Made by a program: the position numbers and the translations under genes
The notes under the pieces: generated by a model
Told to the model about the DNA's origin: nothing
The model's database searches: none
What the model saw: only the letters and a program-made list of their open reading frames with translations
IMG/VR virus record: IMGVR_UViG_3300012917_000012
Coordinates: 1 to 23,735 of that record
DNA length: 23,735 bases
Direction: 5' to 3' (one strand)
Origin: a virus
Shown: piece by piece, positions 13,849-19,399 of the stretch
How positions within the stretch are numbered: position 1 is the first letter of the stretch
How the letters are laid out: each line of letters starts with the position of its first letter

Positions 13849-14046
13849 TTAGTTATCTATCCAGAATGGACCTTCTCTCTCATATCTTTCTGAACAAGGA
13901 TCACAGCAACAAACAATAGTATTAGTGTTTTCATTAGCAAACTCTTTAAAAGAGTTTATTGTTTCATCAAATGAGACAACTTCCTTCTTGCCACACCCGT
14001 AGCATCTAAACCTGACTATCTTAGTTTCTATGTTATTTATGTCCAT
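13849..14046 (-). CDS. Zinc-ribbon-like protein, 65 aa
   Basis: Two Cys pairs, FRCYGCGKKE (residues about 14-20) and TIVCCCDPCSERYE (about 44-54), flank a short helical insert, the usual layout of a four-Cys zinc ribbon. The protein ends with FWIDN. GGGAG precedes the ATG. It lies one base after the KTSC gene. DNA, RNA or protein binding is possible; nothing narrows it. Confidence 0.6.
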   Translation of the reverse strand: MDINNIETKIVRFRCYGCGKKEVVSFDETINSFKEFANENTNTIVCCCDPCSERYEREGPFWIDN

Positions 14047-14047
14047 G

Positions 14048-14242
14048 TTACCATCTCCCTCTCACGTACATATTAAAGAACGATCCTTTGGAGTCAGCTT
14101 CATAGAACCTACGAAAGTCTTTAAATGAAACGTTAAGATAATAGTAATCAGTACCGTTAATAGTTACGAAGCACGTGTGTGTCCACGTGTCGTAAGCTAT
14201 CTGTTCGATAACCTGAGAGTTAACTGATGTAATCACTCTCAT
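14048..14242 (-). CDS. KTSC domain protein, 64 aa
   Basis: The sequence fits the KTSC domain closely: SQVIEQIAYDTWTHTCFVTI, then the strand-turn YYYLNVSFKDFRRFYEA and the signature DSKGSFFNMYVRGRW. KTSC domains are short, often stand alone in phages or fuse to other domains; their activity is not settled. It is the first gene behind the consensus promoter at 14267-14295, so it is likely made early and strongly. Confidence 0.85.
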   Translation of the reverse strand: MRVITSVNSQVIEQIAYDTWTHTCFVTINGTDYYYLNVSFKDFRRFYEADSKGSFFNMYVRGRW

Positions 14243-14266
14243 TGCCTTATCTCCGATTGTCCTTAT

Positions 14267-14295
14267 AGTATATATGATTAAAGTCTCATTGTCAA
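14267..14295 (-). promoter_or_regulatory. Strong sigma70-type promoter for the accessory and primase operon
   Basis: A perfect leftward TTGACA (14295-14290) is separated by exactly 17 bases from TATACT (14272-14267), five of six. Transcription should start near 14260, about 18 bases before the KTSC gene, with GGAG and AAGG in the leader. It lies just downstream of a terminator that ends the previous leftward unit. Confidence 0.85.
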
Positions 14296-14460
14296 ATCGA
14301 GTAGGCTTATTCTCATATATACAGACAATAGAAATAAAAACTATTTAAGCATTTATGTTTTATTTTTCAATTATTTATTGTTTCGAAGCCTACCTAGTGG
14401 CGCGCGAGATGTGACAGGTGGCAATGCCGCGCGCTATATTTATGTGTATATAACGGTAGA
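14296..14460. other. AT-rich intergenic region with long-range inverted repeat
   Basis: No gene. GTAGGCTT (14301-14308) and AAGCCTAC (14386-14393) form an 8-bp inverted repeat around a very AT-rich 77-base stretch. Next to it lies GCGCGCG/CGCGCGC (14400-14406/14428-14434), a GC-only stem. It could be upstream promoter DNA, a regulator site or a remnant of a mobile insertion. Confidence 0.4.
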
Positions 14461-14497
14461 CAATAAAAAACCCCATGCCATTGCTGACATGGGGTTG
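14461..14497 (-). terminator. Rho-independent terminator, leftward
   Basis: Read leftward, a 9-bp stem AACCCCATG/CATGGGGTT (14496-14488/14477-14469) with a 10-base loop is followed at once by TTTTTT. It sits three bases after the stop of the 47-residue winged-helix gene and closes that operon. Confidence 0.9.
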
Positions 14498-14500
14498 TGG

Positions 14501-14644
14501 TTATCTTGGTAGTAATCTTTCTATTATCTGTCTTACTTGTTCGACAGATAACCCGGTTAGTTTAGCTAACTCTTGATTAGTTAAAGGTTTGTTAGCCTTA
14601 TGCAAAGCTAACAATACCTTATCCTCATTAGGTGTGGTTTCCAT
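14501..14644 (-). CDS. Winged-helix-like DNA-binding protein, 47 aa
   Basis: The protein is nearly all one helix-turn-helix: helix DKVLLALHKANK, then LTNQELAKLTGLSVEQVRQI and IERLLPR. This is the pattern of a minimal winged-helix or MarR-type recognition module. The ATG lies six bases after the stop of the 421-residue gene. As last gene of a unit driven by a promoter with an adjacent inverted repeat (16305-16324), it could be its autoregulator; this is inference. Confidence 0.65.
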   Translation of the reverse strand: METTPNEDKVLLALHKANKPLTNQELAKLTGLSVEQVRQIIERLLPR

Positions 14645-14650
14645 ATGAGG

Positions 14651-15916
14651 CTACTTCTTATCGCGAGCAACAACTAATTCTTTTACTGAAGCTTCGAATA
14701 CAGCGTCTGCGAACACAGTGTTTAGATATGCTCGCAGTTTGAATGCTGTATACTTCGCATCGTCCGTTGCCTTGATACCAGACTGGAATTCAAGCCAACG
14801 AGATTGTTCTAACTCTGGCTTGTCGAACAGATAGCCAACGATTGCGTTTAAGTTGGTGTATTGATCGGTCCAACTGTTAACGTCTCTTGCCTTGGGAACG
14901 GAACCGGTCTTGATGTCCTCTGATTTCTTTTTAGCACTCGCAATCAACCCATTGTCACCGCCTAAGTTGGCGTGTTCGCGCTTAATCATATCTTCCGATA
15001 TGCGCCAACGTAAGAACTGACCGACAGACATACGTTCGGGGGCCTTAGTTGGGGCTTCCTTGTTCTTGAACCATAGTACCTTAGTGCTTTTCTTGACTGG
15101 CCCCATGCCGACGATGTTTAGATGGGTCGGATCGTAATCCGCAGGTACTTTGTCTTTGCCCTCGTATTCATCACGTACCCATTGAAACTCAATGTTCTTT
15201 AGTTTCTTTATCTTCTCCAATTGGATACGCAACTTAGCTGCTGTCCTTACTGCGGATAACATCTGATTGATTGCAGATGTTTCATCTTCATCGTCAGTTT
15301 CCCGCGTTTCGACCGGACGTGGCTGATCTACACTATCATCTTTGACCAGCTTGGCTTTGGCTTCCTCTTCCTCCAATGCCTTCTTGGTAGCAAGAGCAAG
15401 TTTGCCGGACTTGGTAGTTAGAACAAGGGTCTTATAGAAAGACACCTTACCTTTGCGCCCACCACTGCCATCCACAGTGTCATAAACAAGCATATTAGAA
15501 CGCTTGTCCGCAGGTAGTAACGACATAGCCAATGCCGCTTCGCTCTTGGTAGATCCGGGAAATGGCAGGTTAGCCATTTGCGTCGATGACAGGAAGCGTT
15601 CCATAAGAGCCAACATATTGATACTCTTATAGTTATCCTCCACCTTGGCATTGACTGCCACCTGCAAAGCTTCTTCGAACTCAGGATGTGAGGACAACAC
15701 CTCGCCAATCTCAATCGCAGTAGCGACGACGGCGTTGGCTTCGCTATCTTCGGTAGCCTTGTTATTGGCAGCATTGGCATCGACCAATGCTTTGCTGTCC
15801 TTCTCTTGTTGTTTCTTATTGTATGTGTCGATCGCATCTTGAGAAGGTGACTTCACATCAGCCTCAACAGACTTGGTTGCAGGCTTTTGTGTACGTGTCT
15901 GAGACATACGTGCCAT
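14651..15916 (-). CDS. Hypothetical protein, 421 aa
   Basis: Not recognised. Residues 1-75 are polar and disordered-looking (Gln, Lys, Ser, Asn). A folded part follows, with EIGEVLSSHPEFEEALQVAV and LLPADKRSNMLVYDTVDGSG, a coiled Lys/Glu-rich stretch, an acidic linker (RETDDEDETSAINQ) and a C-terminal domain with WFKNKEAPTKAPERMSVGQF. The start at 15916 is chosen because AAGGTG stands six bases upstream; the longer frame from 15994 overlaps the preceding gene. Its size and early position suggest an abundant early protein of unknown role. Confidence 0.7.
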   Translation of the reverse strand: MARMSQTRTQKPATKSVEADVKSPSQDAIDTYNKKQQEKDSKALVDANAANNKATEDSEANAVVATAIEIGEVLSSHPEFEEALQVAVNAKVEDNYKSINMLALMERFLSSTQMANLPFPGSTKSEAALAMSLLPADKRSNMLVYDTVDGSGGRKGKVSFYKTLVLTTKSGKLALATKKALEEEEAKAKLVKDDSVDQPRPVETRETDDEDETSAINQMLSAVRTAAKLRIQLEKIKKLKNIEFQWVRDEYEGKDKVPADYDPTHLNIVGMGPVKKSTKVLWFKNKEAPTKAPERMSVGQFLRWRISEDMIKREHANLGGDNGLIASAKKKSEDIKTGSVPKARDVNSWTDQYTNLNAIVGYLFDKPELEQSRWLEFQSGIKATDDAKYTAFKLRAYLNTVFADAVFEASVKELVVARDKK

Positions 15917-15975
15917 TGTATTCACCTTGATGTTTAGACCCTTACATTGCCCGCATCTTGCCCGTGGTATGTTAG

Positions 15976-16170
15976 TTAACAATAGTATTCCCATGCCTCA
16001 ACATAGTATCGCGGCCAATCCTCATTGGATTGCCACGTTGAGGCTAGTCTTAGATCGACAGCGATACGAATAGCAGGGACGGGGTAGTTTGGTTTGCAAT
16101 CGTTGTCACAAATATAACAACGATCACTGCATTTGTGAGCATAAGGACAGTAATAGATATTACAGATCAT
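15976..16170 (-). CDS. Cys-rich small protein, 64 aa
   Basis: Six Cys lie in the first 25 residues (C3, C8, C14, C18, C21, C25) in MICNIYYCPYAHKCSDRC and YICDNDC, followed by KPNYPVPAIRIAVDLRLAS, and a further Cys is the last residue. The PNYxVPAI block is shared with the protein at 12942-13214. Zinc binding is likely. GAGGTG before the ATG at 16170 supports this start over 16194. It is the first gene behind the promoter at 16274-16302. Confidence 0.65.
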   Translation of the reverse strand: MICNIYYCPYAHKCSDRCYICDNDCKPNYPVPAIRIAVDLRLASTWQSNEDWPRYYVEAWEYYC

Positions 16171-16273
16171 TGCTTCACCTCTGTTTACGGGCAAGGTGTA
16201 GGCAATGCTTGGGTCCGATTAACGATGAGAAACAACACTAAGCTTAGCCTAGTCTTTTCTTATTGTTGATACC

Positions 16274-16302
16274 ATTGTAATCCCTGGACCATTGAACGTC
16301 AA
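16274..16302 (-). promoter_or_regulatory. Sigma70-type promoter, leftward
   Basis: TTGACG (16302-16297) and TACAAT (16279-16274) are separated by 17 bases; each matches five of six consensus positions. Transcription would start near 16267 and reach the Cys-rich gene after about 100 bases of leader. A second TTGACA (16311-16306) just upstream is part of an inverted repeat. Confidence 0.75.
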
Positions 16303-16304
16303 GT

Positions 16305-16324
16305 CTGTCAACCCCAATTGACAG
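16305..16324. promoter_or_regulatory. Inverted repeat, likely operator
   Basis: CTGTCAA (16305-16311) and TTGACAG (16318-16324) are perfect inverted copies six bases apart, giving a 20-base dyad centred about 13 bases upstream of the -35 box at 16297-16302. That spacing suits a dimeric regulator. Each half also contains a -35-like TTGACA, one per strand, so a divergent rightward promoter is possible, but its -10 (TTATCA) is poor. Confidence 0.6.
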
Positions 16325-16733
16325 AGAATATAAATCTTTTTTATCAAGCACTACAATCATACCATTATCGTGATTACTCAATGATATCAATTACTTACGA
16401 ATGCCATCTGAGATGTGGTTTAATTAAGGACGATATGATCATGCTCCTCTGTTGCTATAGTCTTACGTTAGCTTACTATAGTCTTATCTTATTATCCTAT
16501 TATTATCTTATCGGTATACCTAGAGTATACCATAGTAATCCTATAGTTACCTAAGGTATTACGCACGCTACTACATATGTAACATACGCTATAATATACG
16601 TAGTATGCTATAGTATGTAGGATATGCTAACGTACGTACGTGCGCAATCATCTTGTAGCCAACACTACATCTTAAAGCCTTTGACCCCCTCCAAGGGGTC
16701 TACCCCTACCCCGTCCGCGCAGTGAACTACACC
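16325..16733. repeat. Non-coding control region with regularly spaced short repeats (possible origin)
   Basis: No supported gene in about 400 bases. CTATAGTCTTA occurs at 16455-16465 and 16476-16486, 21 bases apart. AYGCTA occurs at 16565, 16586, 16605 and 16624, spaced 21, 19 and 19 bases. GGTATAC/GTATACC (16513-16519/16525-16531) is a perfect hairpin. From 16561 to 16648 the sequence is mostly alternating pyrimidine-purine with TACG and TATA steps. GACCCC/GGGGTC makes a small hairpin near 16682-16699. Iteron-like spacing of about two helical turns fits protein binding, for example a replication origin or a regulator array. Confidence 0.5.
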
Positions 16734-16820
16734 TTAAGAATATCTCACCAAATATCTATATTGTTGTTCTGTTATGTGATTCTTATTAAATAACATTTTT
16801 ATGAATTCTAAGTAATTCAT
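16734..16820 (-). CDS. Very small protein, 28 aa
   Basis: The sequence MNYLEFIKMLFNKNHITEQQ followed by YRYLVRYS forms a helix, a turn and an 'ITEQQYRYL' segment that recalls a short C-terminal SHOCT-type motif. GAGGTG lies five bases before the ATG, which begins two bases after the preceding stop. It is the last gene before the repeat region. Length makes any family call unsafe. Confidence 0.45.
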   Translation of the reverse strand: MNYLEFIKMLFNKNHITEQQYRYLVRYS

Positions 16821-16822
16821 TT

Positions 16823-17008
16823 CTACACCTCAAAAGTATCTCGTACATTTTTCATAGAATACCATTTATCTCTAGCTAAAGTAGCAGTTTCAAAACAATA
16901 TAAACAATCTTGAACATAATTAGCCAATATAAAATCAGGAGTATTAGATAAATTTTCTACAGAATATTTATTAATTACAAATTCTATTTCTTTCTTAAAG
17001 TCATTCAT
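16823..17008 (-). CDS. Conserved-looking small phage protein, 61 aa
   Basis: The pattern MNDFKKEIEFVINKYSVENL, then SNTPDFILANYVQDCLYCFE and RDKWY, matches a small protein that I recall as common in phages of many hosts and mostly annotated hypothetical. It is helical and probably forms a bundle. The start at 17008 overlaps the zinc-ribbon stop as ATGA, so the longer frame from 17044 is not used. Confidence 0.65.
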   Translation of the reverse strand: MNDFKKEIEFVINKYSVENLSNTPDFILANYVQDCLYCFETATLARDKWYSMKNVRDTFEV

Positions 17009-17094
17009 ATCAATATCCAATCTAATGAGAAACAACGAGGACATTCTCGTATTGATTTCTTATAGATTAATCCGCATTCTCTGCATTTCTTCAT
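17005..17094 (-). CDS. Mini zinc ribbon protein, 29 aa
   Basis: MKKCRECGLIYKKSIRECPR continues CFSLDWILI, giving C4-x2-C7 and C18-x2-C21, a full rubredoxin-like zinc ribbon with almost nothing else. GGAGAG about ten bases before the ATG is a good ribosome site. It overlaps the 50-residue gene by 35 bases and is joined to the next gene by ATGA. Zinc ribbons this small usually act as adaptors or nucleic-acid contacts; the role here is unknown. Confidence 0.6.
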   Translation of the reverse strand: MKKCRECGLIYKKSIRECPRCFSLDWILI

Positions 17095-17212
17095 ATTTGT
17101 TTTTCTCTCCTGGTTTACGTTCATAAGGAACTTTAGGTTGATTCGCTATTTCCTCCATCATCTTCTCTAATTTCTTTAGGTCTATAGAATCCATTGATAA
17201 ATTCGTATTCAT
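17060..17212 (-). CDS. Small hypothetical protein, 50 aa
   Basis: Not recognised. MNTNLSMDSIDLKKLEKMME forms an amphipathic helix followed by EIANQPKVPYERKPGEKNKY. An A/G-rich GAAGAG precedes the ATG. Another frame across the same bases (17133-17306, 57 aa, MFYLPVRHPSVFPWGKREKQ) is also open, and it is unclear which is used, or whether both are. Confidence 0.4.
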   Translation of the reverse strand: MNTNLSMDSIDLKKLEKMMEEIANQPKVPYERKPGEKNKYEEMQRMRINL

Positions 17213-17306
17213 ATCTTATCTCTTCTTTCTTACAATCTTTAGATTGTTGTTTTTCTCTTTTACCCCAAGGAAAAACACTAGGATGACGCACTGGTAAATA
17301 AAACAT
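17133..17306 (-). CDS. Alternative small frame, 57 aa
   Basis: The frame reads MFYLPVRHPSVFPWGKREKQ and ends GGNSEST. Its first 30 codons are the only open frame between the switch-like element 17311-17389 and the 50-residue gene. The last 80 bases overlap that gene. No clear Shine-Dalgarno site precedes the ATG, which follows the end of the RNA element by four bases, so initiation might depend on that element. Confidence 0.35.
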   Translation of the reverse strand: MFYLPVRHPSVFPWGKREKQQSKDCKKEEIRYEYEFINGFYRPKEIREDDGGNSEST

Positions 17307-17310
17307 TATC

Positions 17311-17389
17311 TTAATTCAAATCTGAATAAAACCCCTAAACAGGGATACTTGATAAGGGGGTACTTAAAATACCCCTGTTTTTGAATTAA
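17311..17389 (-). promoter_or_regulatory. Switch-like RNA element with competing stems (element E)
   Basis: TTAATTCAA (17311-17319) pairs with TTGAATTAA (17381-17389). Inside, AAACAGGG (17337-17344) pairs with CCCTGTTT (17373-17380), while GGGGTA (17357-17362) can instead pair with TACCCC (17370-17375). The two inner stems share bases 17373-17375, so only one can form fully. This is the layout of an attenuator or translational switch upstream of the small genes at 17306 and below. No ligand site was recognised. Confidence 0.45.
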
Positions 17390-17408
17390 TTTTGAATAAA
17401 CTTTTGTA

Positions 17409-17777
17409 TTAAGAAACAACAATGGAGCCTTTTCTGTTTTGTCTGTTTAAGAGCATATTATTTCTCCTCTTTTCTCTAAGTTCTGGAGATGTTTCTCTCT
17501 TCTTCTTTTCTACTTTAAGAGTCTCTTTTTTCTCCTTTACTGCTTTAAACTCATCTATATTCTTGAACAAATAGATATCGTTTATCTTGAGATAATCGAT
17601 AAACTCTTGTCTTGAAATATCTTGATTACTCCAAGACTTACACTCTGCTAGAGCATAATCAACAGTAACAAGTAAAGTAAATATAGGTTCATCTTCCATG
17701 GTCTTACGCCAAGGATCTACTTGCCCCAACATTAGATGGCTCTTCAAGTAGGAAATGAAATCAAATCCGTATAACAT
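17409..17777 (-). CDS. Hypothetical protein with basic tail, 122 aa
   Basis: Not recognised. The first 80 residues look folded (MLYGFDFISYLKSHLMLGQV, TLLVTVDYALAECKSW). The last 40 are highly charged (KEKKETLKVEKKKRETSPEL) and end RKGSIVVS. AAGGAG stands 14 bases upstream of the ATG, inside the preceding gene, and the start shares a base with its stop (TAATG). Confidence 0.6.
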   Translation of the reverse strand: MLYGFDFISYLKSHLMLGQVDPWRKTMEDEPIFTLLVTVDYALAECKSWSNQDISRQEFIDYLKINDIYLFKNIDEFKAVKEKKETLKVEKKKRETSPELREKRRNNMLLNRQNRKGSIVVS

Positions 17778-17899
17778 TAAAATATTACAATCTCCTTTAT
17801 TTTCTTTTCATCTCTGTTATTCCAAAGGAATAAACCACTAGGATTAAACTGGTACTTAGCTACGGTACCATCTTCAAATATTATTTTAATAGTATTCAT
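17777..17899 (-). CDS. Small hypothetical protein, 40 aa
   Basis: MNTIKIIFEDGTVAKYQFNP, then SGLFLWNNRDEKKIKEIVIF, looks like a small beta-rich fold with a final strand. The end overlaps the next start (TAATG). No strong ribosome site is seen upstream, but composition and linkage make translation likely. Confidence 0.5.
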   Translation of the reverse strand: MNTIKIIFEDGTVAKYQFNPSGLFLWNNRDEKKIKEIVIF

Positions 17900-17920
17900 A
17901 AATAGTTCTTGACTTTCTAT

Positions 17921-18088
17921 TTAATACGATTGCTCCAAGATACCATTTCTATGTAACTGATTTAACCATTTAACTAGATTCTCAATATCTGGATTGTTCT
18001 TATACATAGTAAATGTATGTCTTTCATTTTGATTATCATAATAAGCTATTGTATCTGTATCTTTCTGATTAAAATATATAAATAACAC
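17921..18088 (-). CDS. Possible small protein, 55 aa, GTG start
   Basis: The open frame (LFIYFNQKDTDTIAYYDNQN, then NNPDIENLVKWLNQLHRNGI) is protein-like and helical near the end. Its GTG at 18086-18088 abuts the -35 box of the rightward late promoter, and no good Shine-Dalgarno site is visible. A shorter form could begin at an internal ATG (MYKNNPDIENL). It would be the first gene of the leftward run. Confidence 0.35.
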   Translation of the reverse strand: MLFIYFNQKDTDTIAYYDNQNERHTFTMYKNNPDIENLVKWLNQLHRNGILEQSY

Positions 18089-18117
18089 TTGACAAATCTT
18101 TCTAATTAGTGTATAAT
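18089..18117 (+). promoter_or_regulatory. Consensus sigma70-type promoter for the rightward virion genes
   Basis: TTGACA (18089-18094), 17 bases, TATAAT (18112-18117): a perfect consensus. Transcription should start at about 18123-18126, which is at or just before the ATG at 18126. It is the only promoter seen for the rightward block, where genes are spaced too closely for others. Confidence 0.9.
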
Positions 18118-18125
18118 ATACGGTT

Positions 18126-18476
18126 ATGAGTAATATACATTCTATTTCTAATAAACAGTTACACGAAGGCTACTTAATGCTGGACCACAGGGCATCTCCG
18201 GGTTTCACACCAGAAGAAGCCAAAGTCTTGGGTTATGGTGCTGAAGCTTCTGGAGAAAAACTCTATGAAGCTAAGACTAATCACTGTAGTCACTGTGGTA
18301 CTGTTGTTATTATGAATCCACAGCGTACACGAGAAAGATCTTATTGTCAAGCTTGCAGTAAGTATATTTGTGATAATTGTGGAATAGCCATGAGATTACC
18401 AGATTATGTACATAAAACTTATATTCAACAACAAGAAGATGGATTAACAATCTTCTCAAACCTAGGAAATACTTAA
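18126..18476 (+). CDS. Zinc-ribbon protein, 116 aa, possibly from a leaderless start
   Basis: Three CxxC pairs stand in the second half: NHCSHCGTVV, YCQACSKYIC and CDNCGIAMRL (residues about 53-88), fitting two linked zinc ribbons or a treble arrangement. The N-terminal 45 residues are polar. Position at the head of the virion operon suggests a structural or regulatory protein, with no closer match. The ATG at 18126 is at the predicted transcript start; an internal ATG at 18177 has AAGG eight bases upstream and would drop 17 residues. Confidence 0.65.
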   Translation: MSNIHSISNKQLHEGYLMLDHRASPGFTPEEAKVLGYGAEASGEKLYEAKTNHCSHCGTVVIMNPQRTRERSYCQACSKYICDNCGIAMRLPDYVHKTYIQQQEDGLTIFSNLGNT

Positions 18477-19013
18477 TTGGCCAAACGAAACTTTAACACT
18501 TTTGGTGTTACTTTTCCCGCCACTGCTCTAGCTACTGCTGCAACAACCAGTGGTTATATGGCTATGGTTGGGTCGTCTACTACGCAAGTAACAGACATAA
18601 ATGAAATTCTAATTACAGGTACTGCTTCTGCATCTACTATCGGTGCATTTGCATTTATACCTATTTCTACTGCCCAGACTGGTGGTGCATCTGCTCTAGT
18701 TGCTCCTAATTCTGACGGACCTATGCAATCCAATGCCACACCAGTTATTAACACAACCTTTATTGCTGCTGTTACTACTCAGCCTCAAGCATCTAATGGT
18801 ATTACAGCACCTAAGATTAATGTAGGTTTAAACACCTTTGGTGGAATTCTACGCTGGAACGCAGCTCCTACCCAGCAAATGACTCTCATTGGTAATGCTA
18901 TCTTTGCTGCTGGTACTCCCGTTACTTTCGGACAAGCAATGTTATTGAACATGTCCGCTGGTACTGGTGCATCTACAACCGCTAACGTGCATATTATTTA
19001 CGAACCCTTCTAA
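18477..19013 (+). CDS. Putative virion protein, 178 aa, TTG start
   Basis: The sequence is Ala/Thr/Gly-rich with short hydrophobic strands (GVTFPATALATAATTSGYMA, IGAFAFIPISTAQTGGASAL, NVHIIYEPF), as in beta-sandwich capsid, decoration or tail-fibre proteins. It starts at TTG directly after the previous stop, with AGGA nine bases upstream. Two similar beta-rich genes follow. A virion role is inferred from composition and position. Confidence 0.6.
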   Translation: MAKRNFNTFGVTFPATALATAATTSGYMAMVGSSTTQVTDINEILITGTASASTIGAFAFIPISTAQTGGASALVAPNSDGPMQSNATPVINTTFIAAVTTQPQASNGITAPKINVGLNTFGGILRWNAAPTQQMTLIGNAIFAAGTPVTFGQAMLLNMSAGTGASTTANVHIIYEPF

Positions 19014-19393
19014 TGGCTGCTTCTTTCTCAGACTCGTATCAACTCGCTCAAGACCCTGCTTTTCAAGGTAGGGTCGGAGCAGGTCTATTTACTTATTGTC
19101 AAGTAGTTGGTACAGAAGGATGGACCGTAGCTTTTCACAGAGAACGTGCACAGTTTGCAGTACAAATCTTTAATGCTACTTTAAACGCTCAAGGAATCAA
19201 TCCTTATCAAGTAATGTTCGCTCATTCAGTAGCTTCAGATGTTACTGTTTTAGCTGACGCTACTATAAGTGGTACAATTCCTATTACGTCTACTACTATA
19301 GCAGCTACTCAAGCAGTTTTAGTAACCGATACTCACATTTCTAATGCGATAGCTTCTCAGTTTAATAGTTATATAAGAGTTCCTAACGGATAA
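19013..19393 (+). CDS. Putative virion-associated protein, 126 aa
   Basis: Residues 1-75 appear helical (SYQLAQDPAFQGRVGAGLFT, ERAQFAVQIFNATLNAQG, VMFAHSVASD) and the rest Thr/Ile-rich beta (ATISGTIPITSTTIAATQAV). ATG overlaps the previous stop (TAATG). Small helical proteins beside capsid genes are often joining or structural components; this is inference and no family was recognised. Confidence 0.55.
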   Translation: MAASFSDSYQLAQDPAFQGRVGAGLFTYCQVVGTEGWTVAFHRERAQFAVQIFNATLNAQGINPYQVMFAHSVASDVTVLADATISGTIPITSTTIAATQAVLVTDTHISNAIASQFNSYIRVPNG

Positions 19394-19399
19394 TAGCTT

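Noticed and set aside
16318-16554. Rightward 78-aa frame with hydrophobic stretch
   Set aside because: It starts at a TTG that is part of the operator dyad, has no ribosome site and covers the AT-rich repeat region.
16680-16720. G-quadruplex on the minus strand
   Set aside because: Only three runs of four or more G are present, and a simple GACCCC/GGGGTC hairpin explains part of the sequence.
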